Part shown: one piece after another, positions 1-11,800 of the stretch
Position numbering within the stretch: the first letter of the stretch is position 1
How the letters are laid out: the number at the start of each line of letters is the position of its first letter
Assembly: GCF_007751715.1 (NCBI RefSeq)
Contig: NZ_CP036292.1
Coordinates: 4,843,339-4,907,338 of the forward strand
Direction of reading: 5' to 3'
Length of the DNA: 64,000 nucleotides
Source: Rosistilla oblonga
GTDB taxonomy: Bacteria > Planctomycetota > Planctomycetia > Pirellulales > Pirellulaceae
Notes under the pieces: model-generated
The model's input: only the letters and a program-made list of their open reading frames with translations
Database searches by the model: none
Told to the model about the DNA's origin: nothing
Made by a program: the position numbers and the translations under genes

Positions 1-743
1 CTTATCTGAACACCAAGCCGTTGGTCTATGGAATCCAGCAGCGGTTGCCGGGAGCGGAGGTTGTCTTCGATCTCCCCAGCCGCTTGGCCGATCAATTGCA
101 CGCCGGTCAGTTGGATGTCGCCCTGATTCCGTCGGTTGAATATTTCCGTCACGCCGACGATTACGAGATCGTTTCGGACGCCTGCATTGCTTGTCGCGGC
201 CCCGTTTGGAGCGTGCGACTGTTGAGCCGCGTGCCGGTCCCCGAGATCAAGACGCTCGCTTTGGATGAAGGGAGTCGCACCAGCGCGGCTCTGGTCCAGG
301 TGCTGCTGAAGCAACAGTATGGGCTGACCCCCGAACTGCATCCGCTGCCGATCGATGCCAGCCCCGATGCGCTTTCGACCGACGCCGTGTTATTGATCGG
401 CGATCGAGCGATGCACCCGACGACGGGACTGTATCAAGAGATCTGGGACCTGGGCGATCGCTGGTGCAGTTGGAGCAAGTTGCCGTTTGTGTTTGCGATG
501 TGGATCGGCCGCCGCGGCGCGGATCATCGCGAACTTGCCGACGCGTTGCAGCACTGCCGCGATGCCGGGATGGAGCACTTGCAACAACTGGCGACCGAAC
601 ACGCGGGGACGCATGGGCTGACAGTCAGCGACTGTTTCGCGTATCTTTCCCGTTACCTCCACTTCACCCTCGGCGACGAAGAACGCCAAGGATTGGAGCT
701 GTATCGCACCAAAGCGACCGAACTGGGGCTGATCGCTTCTTAG
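1..743 (+). CDS. mqnA: MqnA, chorismate dehydratase (5' partial)
   Basis: First enzyme of the futalosine route to menaquinone; the family dehydrates chorismate to 3-enolpyruvylbenzoate. The reading frame is open from the window edge (first full codon at 3) and begins YLNTKPLVYG, the motif found a few residues after the start of MqnA, so only about 8-10 residues are missing. The TTG at 21 is internal, not the start. DVALIPSVEY and the aromatic-rich C-terminal helices fit the periplasmic-binding-protein-like MqnA fold. It lies 97 bp upstream of mqnC on the same strand, which supports both calls. Confidence 0.9.
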   Translation, partial: YLNTKPLVYGIQQRLPGAEVVFDLPSRLADQLHAGQLDVALIPSVEYFRHADDYEIVSDACIACRGPVWSVRLLSRVPVPEIKTLALDEGSRTSAALVQVLLKQQYGLTPELHPLPIDASPDALSTDAVLLIGDRAMHPTTGLYQEIWDLGDRWCSWSKLPFVFAMWIGRRGADHRELADALQHCRDAGMEHLQQLATEHAGTHGLTVSDCFAYLSRYLHFTLGDEERQGLELYRTKATELGLIAS

Positions 744-840
744 GCGAGAACTCAGCCGACGGCGCGGCCGCCGAATGAACGAATAACCCGATAAAATCCA
801 TTTCCTTCAACGCAACGACCAACGCAGAAGAAAGGTTCCC

Positions 841-2019
<1,179 letters not shown>

Positions 2020-2151
2020 AGCGATGCGGAAACGTCGCCGCCAGCGATTTGACCGGCTGGCGCGCGACATCGGTCGATCGCAGCAAGACCGCTGCGATTG
2101 CGACCGCCGATTGATCGGGCGACATATACCTTATTCACCCCCGATCTCCCG

Positions 2152-3570
2152 ATGATGTTCTCTTGCCCGAAATCGGCCATGCTGCCTGGCGGTGTGATTG
2201 TCGCTGCCTTGGTTGGTGCTGGCTGTTCTTCCGCTGGCCTCGAAGCCCCGGCATGCTGGTGTGCCGCGACGGCAACGCTGTGCGCGATGTGGTGGATCTT
2301 CGAAGTCCTGCCGATCGCCGCAACCGCTCTGCTGCCATTTATCGTCTTTCCCTTGACCGGCGTGCTGGATCATCGATCCGTCGCGACAGCGTATGGGCAC
2401 ACGATGATCCTGTTGCTGATGGGCGGTTTTCTGTTGTCGGCGGCGATGGAACGCAGCGGAGCTCACCGGCGACTGGCGATGATCATGGTCCGGGCGGTAG
2501 GAGGCCGCGGCGAGCGGCGGATCGTGCTCGGCTTCATGCTGGCCACGGCGATGCTGTCGATGTGGATCAGCAACACCGCCACGACGCTGATGATGCTGCC
2601 AATCGCGATGGCGGTGCTGGAACGTCACGCCTGCAACGGCTTGCGAGTTCCCCTGCTGTTGGGAATCGCTTATTCCGCATCGGTCGGCGGCATGGGAACG
2701 CCCGTCGGGACTCCGCCCAACGCGATGTTCATGGGCTTCTATGAAGAGAAGCTCGGCCGCTCGCTGGCCTTTGTCGACTGGATGGTCATCGCGGTGCCGA
2801 TCGTCGCGATTTTGTTGCCGATCATCTGGCTGTGGCTGACCCGCAATCTGAAGTCCGACGCCATCTTCGAGATGCCCGACGTCGGCGCTTGGCGAAGTGC
2901 GGAGGTCCGTGTCCTGATCGTCTTCAGCCTGACCGCCTTGGCTTGGATCACGCGGACGACGCCGTTTGACGGTTGGTCGTATTGGATCGGAGCGACGACT
3001 CCCAACGACGCCGGTGGAATCACATCGCTGGTCGGTGATTCGACCGTCGCATTGGCGGCGACGCTGGCTCTGTTCATCATCCCTTCAGGCGGCGAGGCGA
3101 AGGGCCCGCTGTTGGACTGGGAGACGGCGGAGCGGATCCCGTGGGGCATCCTGCTGTTGTTCGGCGGCGGGCTTGCGTTGGCCAAAGGCTTCGACGCCTC
3201 GGGGCTCTCCACCGTGATCGGCGACTCGCTGGCCGGACTCGCCTCGCTGCCACCGATCCTCGTGATCGGCGGCGTCTGCTTGCTGGTCACCTTCCTGACC
3301 GAGATCACCAGCGGCACGGCGACGACAGCGCTGTTGCTGCCGATCCTGGCCAGCACGGCGATCGCCGCCGATGTGCCGGCGGAAATGATCATGATCCCGG
3401 GAACGATCAGTGCCAGTTGCGCCTTCATGCTGCCGGTCGCAACCGCTCCCAATACGATCGTCTACGGTGCCGGTGGGCTTTCGACTGGCGTGATGGCTCG
3501 CACGGGATTGGTGCTGAACCTGATCGCCGTCTGTGTCATTACAACCTTTTGTTGGTTGATGCTGTCGTAA
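2152..3570 (+). CDS. SLC13/DASS-family anion:sodium symporter
   Basis: Inner-membrane transporter of the divalent-anion:Na+ symporter family, whose substrates include dicarboxylates, citrate, sulfate and phosphate. About 472 residues and at least 11 hydrophobic segments. Two inverted-repeat signature loops are visible, SNTATTLMMLP and TSGTATTALLLP, each followed by a hydrophobic helix, plus GMGTPVGTPPN and ATAPNTIVYG near the C-terminus. I chose the ATG at 2152 over an upstream in-frame ATG at 2098 because the extra 18 residues are polar and unlike the family; 2155 is also possible. The substrate cannot be read from the sequence. It stands alone between mqnC and a convergent pair. Confidence 0.85.
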   Translation: MMFSCPKSAMLPGGVIVAALVGAGCSSAGLEAPACWCAATATLCAMWWIFEVLPIAATALLPFIVFPLTGVLDHRSVATAYGHTMILLLMGGFLLSAAMERSGAHRRLAMIMVRAVGGRGERRIVLGFMLATAMLSMWISNTATTLMMLPIAMAVLERHACNGLRVPLLLGIAYSASVGGMGTPVGTPPNAMFMGFYEEKLGRSLAFVDWMVIAVPIVAILLPIIWLWLTRNLKSDAIFEMPDVGAWRSAEVRVLIVFSLTALAWITRTTPFDGWSYWIGATTPNDAGGITSLVGDSTVALAATLALFIIPSGGEAKGPLLDWETAERIPWGILLLFGGGLALAKGFDASGLSTVIGDSLAGLASLPPILVIGGVCLLVTFLTEITSGTATTALLLPILASTAIAADVPAEMIMIPGTISASCAFMLPVATAPNTIVYGAGGLSTGVMARTGLVLNLIAVCVITTFCWLMLS

Positions 3571-3582
3571 GAGCGATCGGCG

Positions 3583-4065
3583 TCAGTGGCTGGGGTCGAA
3601 AATCCGCAAGACGGCTTCGCGGCTGAGCACCTGCACGCCGGGAAAGTTGCTCTCGCGCGGCCCGGCGATATTCAGCGACAGAGGTTGATACTGGTACAGC
3701 CAGCGGCGGACGCTTTCGAGCGACCAATCGACATCGATTGCGACCGCCAGCAGCGGCTTGCCCGCATCGATCGCGTAACGCTGCGTCAGCCGAGTGCCAC
3801 CGCGCAGCGTGTCGCAGTAGAGGATCAGAGTGGCATCGCTGTCGAGGACGTTCTGCAGCGTGCGGTCTTTGTAACGCGGGGATGCGTGTTCGGTCAGATC
3901 GTAGCGAGCCGGGATCTGGCCGTCCTCTGACAACCGGCCGCGCGGACACCATCCGCCGTGCGGGATTCCGAGCGCGATCGCCGAATCCAACGCTCCGCGG
4001 TCCACTCCCGTTTGCCCGCCCGAAACGATGCGTTGCGGAACGTGGGAGAAGACGGCTTGGGTCAT
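3583..4065 (-). CDS. Putative molybdenum carrier protein
   Basis: 160 residues. The N-terminal IVSGGQTGVDRGALDSAI is the nucleotide-binding loop of the molybdenum-carrier-like family, related to the Rossmann-like LOG/DprA fold; GGWCPRGRLSEDG and ATLILYCDTLRGGTRLT are conserved family blocks. The family name comes from Moco-carrier homology and the in vivo role is unsettled. Its ATG overlaps the stop of the upstream alcohol dehydrogenase by 4 bp (4062-4065), so the two are translationally coupled. The stop lies 12 bp from that of the SLC13 gene on the other strand. Confidence 0.72.
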   Translation of the reverse strand: MTQAVFSHVPQRIVSGGQTGVDRGALDSAIALGIPHGGWCPRGRLSEDGQIPARYDLTEHASPRYKDRTLQNVLDSDATLILYCDTLRGGTRLTQRYAIDAGKPLLAVAIDVDWSLESVRRWLYQYQPLSLNIAGPRESNFPGVQVLSREAVLRIFDPSH

Positions 4066-5063
4066 GCTTGGTACGCGGGGAAATCGAGGAAGACCTTCAT
4101 CGCTCCCTCGCGTCGCGTAGCAAACATGTCGTACGCTTCTTGGATCTGATCGATTGGCATCCGATGCGATACCAACGGTTCGACATCGATCGTCCGCTCT
4201 GCAACCATCTTCATCGCCAGCGAGAAATCGATCTCAAAGCTGGGGCCGACGCTGGTGTACATCCGCAGATTCTTCCAGAACATCTCCTTCAGCTTGATCC
4301 CGTTCGCTTCGATCGGCGGCACGCCAAAAAACAGGATCTCGCCTTCGGGGCGGCATGCGGCGATGCATTCGTTGAGTACTTGTTGACGATGCCCAACCGC
4401 TTCGATCACTAGATCGGGACCGCCACCGGGCATCGAGGCCGCTTCGGCAGCCGCCTGGGCCGCGGTGCCATGGATCACCTGAGTCGCACCGCCGGCCAAC
4501 GCGAGATCCAAGCGATCGCGTACCGGATCGACAACGATGATCTCCGCGGCACCAAACAACTTCAAAACGCGAACGAACAACTGTCCCATCGGTCCGGCGC
4601 CAAACAGCATCACGCGGCGGGCGAGCACCGACGGAATCCGGCGGAGCGCAAACAGAACCGTACCCAGCGGCTGAGCCAGCACGGCGGCGGCATCGCTGCA
4701 ACGCGGATCGACGGCGACCGCACGGGCTTGATCGACCCAGTAGCGGCCATAGAAACCGTAGTGTTCGATCGGCACAGCGAGCACCCGATCGCCGACGGCA
4801 AACTTGTCGCCAGTCGTCTCGACGACGCGACCGATCATCTCGTGCAGCGATTGGCCGACGTGAGGCATGTAGCCGGGATTGTCGGCCTCGTAATACAGAA
4901 GGTCGCTGCCACACAGGCAGGCCAACTGAGGCTCAAACAGAATTTGACCCGCTGGGACATCCGAAGCTGTCGCGGCAGCGGGCACATCGATCAAACGAAT
5001 CGAATTGGGTTGGTAGATTTCACCGGCGAGCATGCTGAGTTCCGATAGCGTTAGCGTTACCAC
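4062..5063 (-). CDS. Zinc-type alcohol dehydrogenase (MDR family)
   Basis: 333-residue medium-chain dehydrogenase/reductase. The N-terminal GroES-like domain carries the catalytic zinc context ACLCGSD and HEMIGRV. The Rossmann domain has the dinucleotide loop FGAGPMGQ, followed by an acidic residue (VVDPVRDR) that favours NAD over NADP. The four-cysteine structural zinc loop of many MDR enzymes is not seen where expected after VPIEHYGFYG. C-terminal EAYDMFATRREGAMKVFL is typical of sorbitol/threonine-dehydrogenase-like members. The substrate is unknown. It is the first gene of a two-gene unit with the molybdenum-carrier-like protein. Confidence 0.82.
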   Translation of the reverse strand: MVTLTLSELSMLAGEIYQPNSIRLIDVPAAATASDVPAGQILFEPQLACLCGSDLLYYEADNPGYMPHVGQSLHEMIGRVVETTGDKFAVGDRVLAVPIEHYGFYGRYWVDQARAVAVDPRCSDAAAVLAQPLGTVLFALRRIPSVLARRVMLFGAGPMGQLFVRVLKLFGAAEIIVVDPVRDRLDLALAGGATQVIHGTAAQAAAEAASMPGGGPDLVIEAVGHRQQVLNECIAACRPEGEILFFGVPPIEANGIKLKEMFWKNLRMYTSVGPSFEIDFSLAMKMVAERTIDVEPLVSHRMPIDQIQEAYDMFATRREGAMKVFLDFPAYQA

Positions 5064-5197
5064 GTTGGTAATTCAGAACGACCAGCTCGCGCGATCGAAA
5101 GCTGTCGCAATGAAAGCTCCAGCCGATCTACGGAACCAAGCGGTCAGACGGTGCTGACCACCCAACCCCAATCAAATATTGGAGCGTTGCCCAGGTA

Positions 5198-5380
5198 CTA
5201 GGAGACCAGGCTCAAACGTTCGATCAAAATTTCGGCACCAGGGGTCAGGCGACGCAGTTTGCGAGCGATTTCCAGCTTTTCAGCGGGGCTCGCCTTTCCA
5301 GCCTTAACCGTCAGCTTGCCAACTTGCTTTCTGCGATGACGACGACGACGCAGTTCGCGTCTTCTTTCGGATCCTGACAT
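5198..5380 (-). CDS. Small basic protein, DUF6800-like
   Basis: 60 residues starting MSGSERRRELRRRRHRRKQ, followed by a helical segment ending TPGAEILIERL. It resembles a short, very basic protein widespread in planctomycetes (DUF6800, as I recall it), whose function is not known; the arginine-rich N-terminus suggests RNA or ribosome contact, which is only inference. I chose the ATG at 5380 over the longer start at 5434 because the extra 18 residues are not conserved-looking and the family starts with MSGSERRRE. Confidence 0.65.
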   Translation of the reverse strand: MSGSERRRELRRRRHRRKQVGKLTVKAGKASPAEKLEIARKLRRLTPGAEILIERLSLVS

Positions 5381-5500
5381 TCTCGGAAGTCCTTGATACA
5401 CATGACGTGGTTGGAGTTGCAAAAACAATGCCACAGCGTACAGGCAACAGCGTTTTAGGTCAAGAACGTCCCCTTCTCAACCTTAGCTTGAGCGGGTGAA

Positions 5501-5580
5501 GCTGCACCACTTCCCCCTCCGCCAAACGCAGTTTGAAGGGGAGGGTCGAACGAGCGAAGCAAAGTTCGGGGAGGTGCAGC
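5501..5580. repeat. Intergenic repeat-like palindrome
   Basis: The arms GCTGCACC (5501-5508) and GGTGCAGC (5573-5580) are exact complements, flanking purine/pyrimidine-rich inner arms (CTTCCCCCTCC against GGGGAGG). No convincing gene covers it. Planctomycete genomes carry many interspersed repeats of this kind between genes; membership in one is recalled, not tested. Confidence 0.35.
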
Positions 5581-5607
5581 GGTGCGAGACGCGAACCTGT
5601 CCGATAC

Positions 5608-5868
5608 CTAGATAGTCCCTTGGATGTAGACGATGCGGGCGAAGTAGAGCAGCAGAATCGCACCGCAGAACAGCCAGATCGTTCGGCGTTGGCGACTGCG
5701 AAATTTCGCGTCGCGTGGGGACGTCGAGAAGAGCAGAGCAACCGACGTGTAAAACGGGTCGGAGCGTTTCGAGCCCGTTGCGTCGTCGAGCCGCTTGAGC
5801 GAATTGAGCGATCGCACGCCGGCGATGAACACTCCGACAGCGATCAAGGTAACGATGACTGAAATCAC
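5608..5868 (-). CDS. Small two-helix membrane protein, unknown
   Basis: 86 residues with an N-terminal hydrophobic helix (VIVTLIAVGVFIAGV), a polar middle rich in Ser/Arg, and a second helix (IWLFCGAILLLYFARIV). I do not recognise a family. It sits between a repeat-like intergenic stretch and the potassium channel gene, on the same strand as the channel but 160 bp away. Confidence 0.5.
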   Translation of the reverse strand: MISVIVTLIAVGVFIAGVRSLNSLKRLDDATGSKRSDPFYTSVALLFSTSPRDAKFRSRQRRTIWLFCGAILLLYFARIVYIQGTI

Positions 5869-6031
5869 GATTCAACAAGTACCTGACTTTAAGAAGGTTC
5901 CGCCACCCGGGGACCGAAGCAAGCGAAGGTGGCTTGGCTGACGATTCTACACTCCCTTCGAGCGTTGCCAAACGGAACAACTTTCAAGGCGATCCCCAGC
6001 CTCCGCTCGGTTGCCTCCAACGCGCCGGGAT

Positions 6032-6736
6032 CTATTCGGACTCCATCTCGCGGGCTTGGGCGAGTGCCGATGCGACTAATCCAGCGGGAACCGAAACCAC
6101 GCCGAGGCCAATCAACAGAATGGCGAAGGTGAAGATTCGCCCGCCAGCCGTGATCGGGTAGACGTCTCCGTAGCCAACCGTTGTCAGCGTGACGACGGCC
6201 CACCAAAGGCAATGGAACACCGATGCAAAGGCCTCCGGTTGGGCAGCGTGTTCAAAGTGATAGATTCCCACCGATGCGAGATACAGCAAGATCACCGTCA
6301 CGAAGAAGAACAGGATAATTTCCTCGCGCGAGATCAAGAACGCGCGGTGAAACCGTTGGATGGCTCGACTGTAGCGAACCAGTTTCAACATCCAGAACAG
6401 TCGCAGCAGCCGGAGCGCTCGAATCGAACGCAGGTCGACGCCAAACGAAAGGTAGAACGGTAAGATCGCAAGCAGGTCGACCACGCCAAAAAAGCTGGTC
6501 ACGAAAGCGATCTTACGATCGGCAACCAGCAGCCGGACGAGGTATTCCACCGAAAAAACCGTGATCGATGCGATCTCGAAGAAGTGGAGCAAACGCGCCC
6601 ATCCGGGGTCGAGCCCCGGCAGCGTTTCCACGCTAAAAGCAATCAGCGAGAGGATGATGAAGAACTGAATGGATAGATCGAACACGCGACCGATCGGCGT
6701 GTTGGAACGTTCGACGATGTCTTTAAGAGTGGGCAC
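6032..6736 (-). CDS. Voltage-gated-type potassium channel (ion transport family)
   Basis: 234 residues with six predicted membrane segments. The S4-like helix SIRALRLLRLFWMLKLVRYSR has spaced arginines as in voltage sensors. The pore loop holds the selectivity filter TTVGYGDVYP, diagnostic of K+ channels, followed by the pore-lining helix FAILLIGLGVVSVPAGLVAS. The short tail QAREMESE leaves no room for a regulatory RCK domain. It appears monocistronic. Confidence 0.9.
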   Translation of the reverse strand: MPTLKDIVERSNTPIGRVFDLSIQFFIILSLIAFSVETLPGLDPGWARLLHFFEIASITVFSVEYLVRLLVADRKIAFVTSFFGVVDLLAILPFYLSFGVDLRSIRALRLLRLFWMLKLVRYSRAIQRFHRAFLISREEIILFFFVTVILLYLASVGIYHFEHAAQPEAFASVFHCLWWAVVTLTTVGYGDVYPITAGGRIFTFAILLIGLGVVSVPAGLVASALAQAREMESE

Positions 6737-6987
6737 GGAAACGAGGGAGTCCTGTCGAGTGGCTTTAGTTCGAACGGAAGGTTTCGCCGACGACGTTCGT
6801 CAACATTGCCGTAAGCATGATAAGAGAAATTGATTCTACCGGCGGGACAAATCGTTGCCAGTCGAAGCAACCTTCCGAAGGGGCAAATTGCAACTTGTCG
6901 CGAACGACACGCCAGTGCTTGCAACTGATTCAGGACGTCCACAGAGGTAGGTCGCAGCCTTCACGCATGATGCGGAGCGGCGGCGAC

Positions 6988-7302
6988 CTATATATCGGAA
7001 TCACTTTTAGGGCGAGCGAAAGCCGCTCCGCATTGCATGCAGTTGGAGACCGACGCGCCGACAGTTCGAATCGCGTGACCACACTCGGGACAGACAAGTG
7101 TCTGCAGACTGAAGTACAGCGATGCGAGAAACAGCGGCCCACCAACGCCCATCGTCAGCCAAAGGTTCCCGGTGCTGATACCGTATCCTGCGACGGGAAG
7201 CCAAACGAGCCAGCCGCTGTACCACAGCAGGCGTCGCAACCACGGCGATCGACCGCTTGATCGACCCGATAATCGTTCGTCGGGGAAAGAATGGTTGGGC
7301 AT
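6988..7302 (-). CDS. Membrane protein with C-terminal zinc ribbon, unknown
   Basis: 104 residues. Two hydrophobic helices (LLWYSGWLVWLPVAGYGI and LWLTMGVGGPLFLASLYF) are followed by a four-cysteine zinc ribbon, CPECGH ... CMQCG. No family is recognised. It lies upstream of nothing obvious and downstream (in its own direction) of the amidohydrolase unit, separated by about 75 bp, so cotranscription with it is possible. Confidence 0.6.
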   Translation of the reverse strand: MPNHSFPDERLSGRSSGRSPWLRRLLWYSGWLVWLPVAGYGISTGNLWLTMGVGGPLFLASLYFSLQTLVCPECGHAIRTVGASVSNCMQCGAAFARPKSDSDI

Positions 7303-7376
7303 TGCGGTAGTTGACGGAAAGTTATGTGGCGTTGCATCGACATCGCGAAGAGCAACCTTCTTTGTCCGTACACGGT

Positions 7377-8801
7377 TTAACGCGAACGCTGGTTGTACTT
7401 CTTGCGATATTTGTCAGCCAACGTTTTGTGTTTGCTCCCCAAATCAACTTTTGCACCACCGATGTAGGCGTCGGTGACATTGGATTCCGTCTGCAAGATG
7501 TCGCCGTCAACGACGATCAGCGTCGCGTCTTTGCCGACGGTGATCGAACCAACGCGATCGGCGACGCCCATGATTTCGGCGGGAGCCAAGGTGATCGCGT
7601 GGATCGCCTGATCCGCGGGCAGTCCGTAAGAGACTGCAACGGCTGCATGGTAGGGCAAATTGCGAGCGGCCGCGCCGCCGCCAGGACTTCCCGAACCAGG
7701 GCCACCGATTGCGAACCGGATCCCTGCTTTGCTGATTCGGCTGGGCAGAGTGTACGGATGATCGTAGGGATCATCGCGTCGCAGCGGCAGCCGATAGGTC
7801 GAGTGAACGATAACCGGAACGTCGTACTTCTTTAACAGCGGCGCACATTCGGGCGCATCGTAGCCACCGTAGATGATGGGGCGAATTCCACGCGCCACAC
7901 AGAACGCAACGGCGGCTTCGATTTCACGGCGATCATCGGCGTCGATGATCATCGGCGACTCACCTTCCAGCACGGGAATCAGAGCTTCGAAGCGCAGATC
8001 GACAGGCGTCCAATCGGGTCTCGCAGCGCGAGCGATCGCATACCGCGCGGCGGTCTCCAAACGATCCGACAATCCTTTCAAACGCTCGTCGCGTTCTTTG
8101 GCGCGATCGGTCGAACTGCCTCTGCGGGAATCGTAGGAACGCCAGGAAACCAACATCCCCGTGTCGCCACGAAGCAACATGTCTTTGTAGGTCCATCCGT
8201 CCAACTGAATCACAGCCGATTGCCCTCGAATATTGCCTCGCTTCGGCGCGATCGACGCAAGTAGCACTCCGCCAGCCCTGGCGACAGGAATCAGCTCGCT
8301 GTCGGCGTTCACAGCAACCCACGGGCGAAGGTTCGGGTTTTCGTCACCCACTTCGTCGGTGTCGACAGTCGCTCTCACAGAACCAATTTCTGACAGCCCC
8401 ACGTTCGACATCGACTCCATCAACCCCGGGTAGATGTGTTTTCCAGTGACATCGATCGATCGACACTTCGCAGGCAAAACGACTTTCTTCCCGACTTGGG
8501 TGATCTTCCCCTTCTCAAAGACCACCGTGGCATTGTTCAACGTCCCCGCGTCGACAGTATGGACCACGCCACCGACCAATGCGATCGGCGTCGTTTGAGC
8601 CGCTCCGGGAATCTGATCGTTTGCGTCGACGTTTGTCCCAGCAACCACCGCACAACCGAAGCAAGTCGCCAGCACGGATCGGATCAAAAATGAGCGTCGA
8701 CAGTTATTGGACTGACTCGCACGCTCGCTGGCCTTCTTTTCAGAGTTCTTGGTCGCCGCAGGGAAGAGTGAACGGATAAGGTTTTGGTATTGCTTGCTCA
8801 T
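7377..8801 (-). CDS. Exported amidohydrolase-like protein with a degenerate metal site
   Basis: 474 residues of the amidohydrolase (imidazolonepropionase-like) superfamily. The N-terminus extends about 35 polar residues before CRRSFLIRSVLATCFG, a Tat-like twin-arginine signal. The beta-sandwich entry IALVGGVVHTVD and the C-terminal GSITVGKDATLIVVDGD are intact. The first metal motif, normally GLID.H.H, reads GLMESMSN, so two metal ligands are missing and catalysis is doubtful. Its start overlaps the stop of the 1091-residue amidohydrolase by 4 bp (8798-8801), so the two are coupled and may form one complex. Confidence 0.8.
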   Translation of the reverse strand: MSKQYQNLIRSLFPAATKNSEKKASERASQSNNCRRSFLIRSVLATCFGCAVVAGTNVDANDQIPGAAQTTPIALVGGVVHTVDAGTLNNATVVFEKGKITQVGKKVVLPAKCRSIDVTGKHIYPGLMESMSNVGLSEIGSVRATVDTDEVGDENPNLRPWVAVNADSELIPVARAGGVLLASIAPKRGNIRGQSAVIQLDGWTYKDMLLRGDTGMLVSWRSYDSRRGSSTDRAKERDERLKGLSDRLETAARYAIARAARPDWTPVDLRFEALIPVLEGESPMIIDADDRREIEAAVAFCVARGIRPIIYGGYDAPECAPLLKKYDVPVIVHSTYRLPLRRDDPYDHPYTLPSRISKAGIRFAIGGPGSGSPGGGAAARNLPYHAAVAVSYGLPADQAIHAITLAPAEIMGVADRVGSITVGKDATLIVVDGDILQTESNVTDAYIGGAKVDLGSKHKTLADKYRKKYNQRSR

Positions 8802-11800
8802 CGTCGTGCCTCCGCGTGGCGGTGTACGGACTCGTTATGGTTGTGATTGTGGTGAGCGTGATCATGGTCGTCGTGACCATGACAATATTCGTCGTATCGC
8901 AACCAACGGTCTTCCTCCTCGATCTCCTTCTTGTCGGAACCGCCGCTGCCATAGTTTTTATCCAAGATCCTGGCGATCAACATCGACCGCCACTCGGCAT
9001 CGCGCTTCCGAAGTCGTTGGTCGCTTTCGAGCGTAAACATCGGGCGTCCATCGACCCAGGTTTGTTCACAGCGAGATAGAGTCGACAGCGGCGGGCCGCT
9101 CCACAACACGAGATCCGCATCTTTTCCAGGCGTTATCGACCCCACGCGGTCATCGATGCGGAGCTGCTTGGCAGGATTAAGCGTGACGAATTTGAGTGCC
9201 TCTTCCTCCGAAACGCCACCATATTTGACCGCTTTGGCAGCTTCGGTATTGAGATGGCGAGCCAGCTCGCGATCGTCGCTGTTGAACGACACGACGATAC
9301 CTTCATCGTGCATAATCGCTCCGTTGTAAGGAACCGCATCGTAGACCTCGAACTTGTAGGCCCACCAATCCGAAAACGCCGAAGCCATGGCGCCATGCTC
9401 ACGCAATCGATCCGCAACCTTGTAGCCTTCCAGCACATGTTGCAACGTTCCGATCGTGATATCGAATTGATCCAGCAAGTCGAGGAATGCCACGATTTCA
9501 TCTTGGCGATAACTGTGGCAATGAATCCACCGCTGACCGTTCAAGATTTCCACGATCGCTTCCAGCTCGAAATCGCGACGCAGAGGTAATCCGTCGCGTT
9601 GCCCGGCCTGCCACCGCCGCTGTTGTTCACTGTATTCCTTGGCAGCTTGGAATCGATCGCGGAACAACTGCTCCACCCCCATCCGGCTCGACGGGTATCG
9701 GGTTTGAGCCGCGGAGCGATTGCTCTGCTTGACGTTTTCACCCAATGCGAATTTGATCCCGGCAGGTGCGGAAGCCATCTTCATCGCCTGCATCGAATCG
9801 CCCCAACGCAGTTTGATGACTTGGTTTTGCCCGCCGATCGGATTCGCCGATCCGTGCAAGATGTTGCTGCTAGTCACTCCGCCAGCAAGCTGTCGATAGA
9901 TATTGATGTCGGAATTGTCGATAAAGTCGGCGACTCGTACTTCGGCCGTCACCGCTTGTCCCGACTCGTTGATTCCACCATCGGTTCCCATGTGCGAGTG
10001 GCAATCGATCAAACCGGGCGACAGGTGCTTGCCCGTTGCATCGACCACGCGGCAACCCTCGGGGACCTCGAGAGCGTTCCCCACCGAATCGATTTTGCCA
10101 TCGATGACCAACACGTCGGCATGGTTCAACACGCCTTGATCGCCACACGTCCAAACGGTCGCATTTCGAAACAGCACCATCGGTTCCACCGGGACCGCGC
10201 CCGTCACTCCAAAGCCGCCCAGCGGGTAATTGACAGTAATTGCGTCGAGAGGACTGGCGTCATCGGATACCGGTTCGGATCCGTTGTCGCTCTTCTCGCC
10301 ATCATCTCCTTCGTCGTCGGCGGTCTTGGTGTCAGGCGTTGTTTTCTTTTGCTTGGCACGCTTCCACTTCAAGTCTTGCGTTTCGCCATCGGGCAGCGAA
10401 AGCGTGGAGAATACGGAAATCAAATCCTCCTCCTCAACGGTGATCATGGTGATTCGAGAAGGTCCCGCGGGCAGCTTGCTGTCCGCTTGAGAAAGGTCGA
10501 CCCAGGCAGTCATCCGATCGACAGCGCGAGCGATTTTTTTGAGCTCCGCCGTCGCGTTCTCCTTCTTGGATTGGTCGGCCGCCGGTTTATCATCCGATTC
10601 TTCGACTTCCGCATCCGATGGTTTCGACTTGCTGCGATGTGAAATGTTCCCCGACCATTTGCCCTTCTTCCTCGCCAAGTGCAACTCGACAGGCACTCCC
10701 TTGCGGCCGATCTTAATCTTCGTCGTCCAATCTCCGATCAAAAGATCCGGTGTATTCGGTCCATTGGCGGAGAACTCGAAACGCTCCCCTGCGACCCACG
10801 TTTCAAGCACACGCGTTTCGTCTTCGAACAGTTCGCCATCGGTCACGATCAGATTGGCGAGTCCGCCGACTTGAATCGCTCCACACGTTTCGTCGATGCC
10901 CAGCCACTTGGCTGGCGTGGTTGTCAGCGACGCCAGCGCCACTTCGGGCGAAAGCCCGCGACGGACTGCCACGCGTATGTTCTTCAGAAACGACTTGGGA
11001 TCGCTCAAACCATCGGACGTCAAACAAAACGTTGCACCGGCCTGTTCCAGACGCAGCGGATTCTCCGGTGCAAAGTGCCAGTGCAGCAGGTCACGCAGTT
11101 CGATGTCAGCAGCTTGGGCTTCGGAAGAGACATCGGGAGCAGTGGGGAAATTGACAGGAACCAGCAACATTCTTCCGCTGGCCGCTATCGCATCGAGATC
11201 GCGATATTCACGCCCCGAACCTCGCAGCGTCATATTTAATGCAAACTCGTTGGCCAACTCTTCAGCCCGCACCGCCATGCGTTCGTTGGGAGCGTCGACG
11301 ATAAATCGGCCACCACGCATTTCATCAGCTAACGTTGCGAGTGCATCGTTGCGCTCCGGGCGGGGAAGCGTCGGTTTGGACCGATACGCTTCCCAAGCCT
11401 TGGTGTACCAATCGGCATCGGAAAACGTCTGTCGCAAAAGCGCGACGGCTCCCATCGGTGAATTTGGATAGCTGTCGCGACGGCGATCTCTTGGGACAGT
11501 TAGTTGCAGATGTTGTGCGACGGCGTCGTCGATCAGGGTCGCCCCCGATTTTTTGTCGAGCATCACCAAACTGCTGCGGCCTTTGACGATCGCTCCTCTG
11601 GGAGCGAGCAACCGCATCGCCACGCCTTGAGAACGGTACTCGGAGATATTGGAAATCTCATCGATCCCATCGGCCGCCGATCGACGCGGCAGGACGTAGC
11701 CATTCCAGTGGCCGGTGCCGTTGGATTGCGGCGGAGCGACAGCGATCTCGCCAAACGCGTCGATCAAACCGGCGTAGATCGATTTGTCGGAACAGTCGAT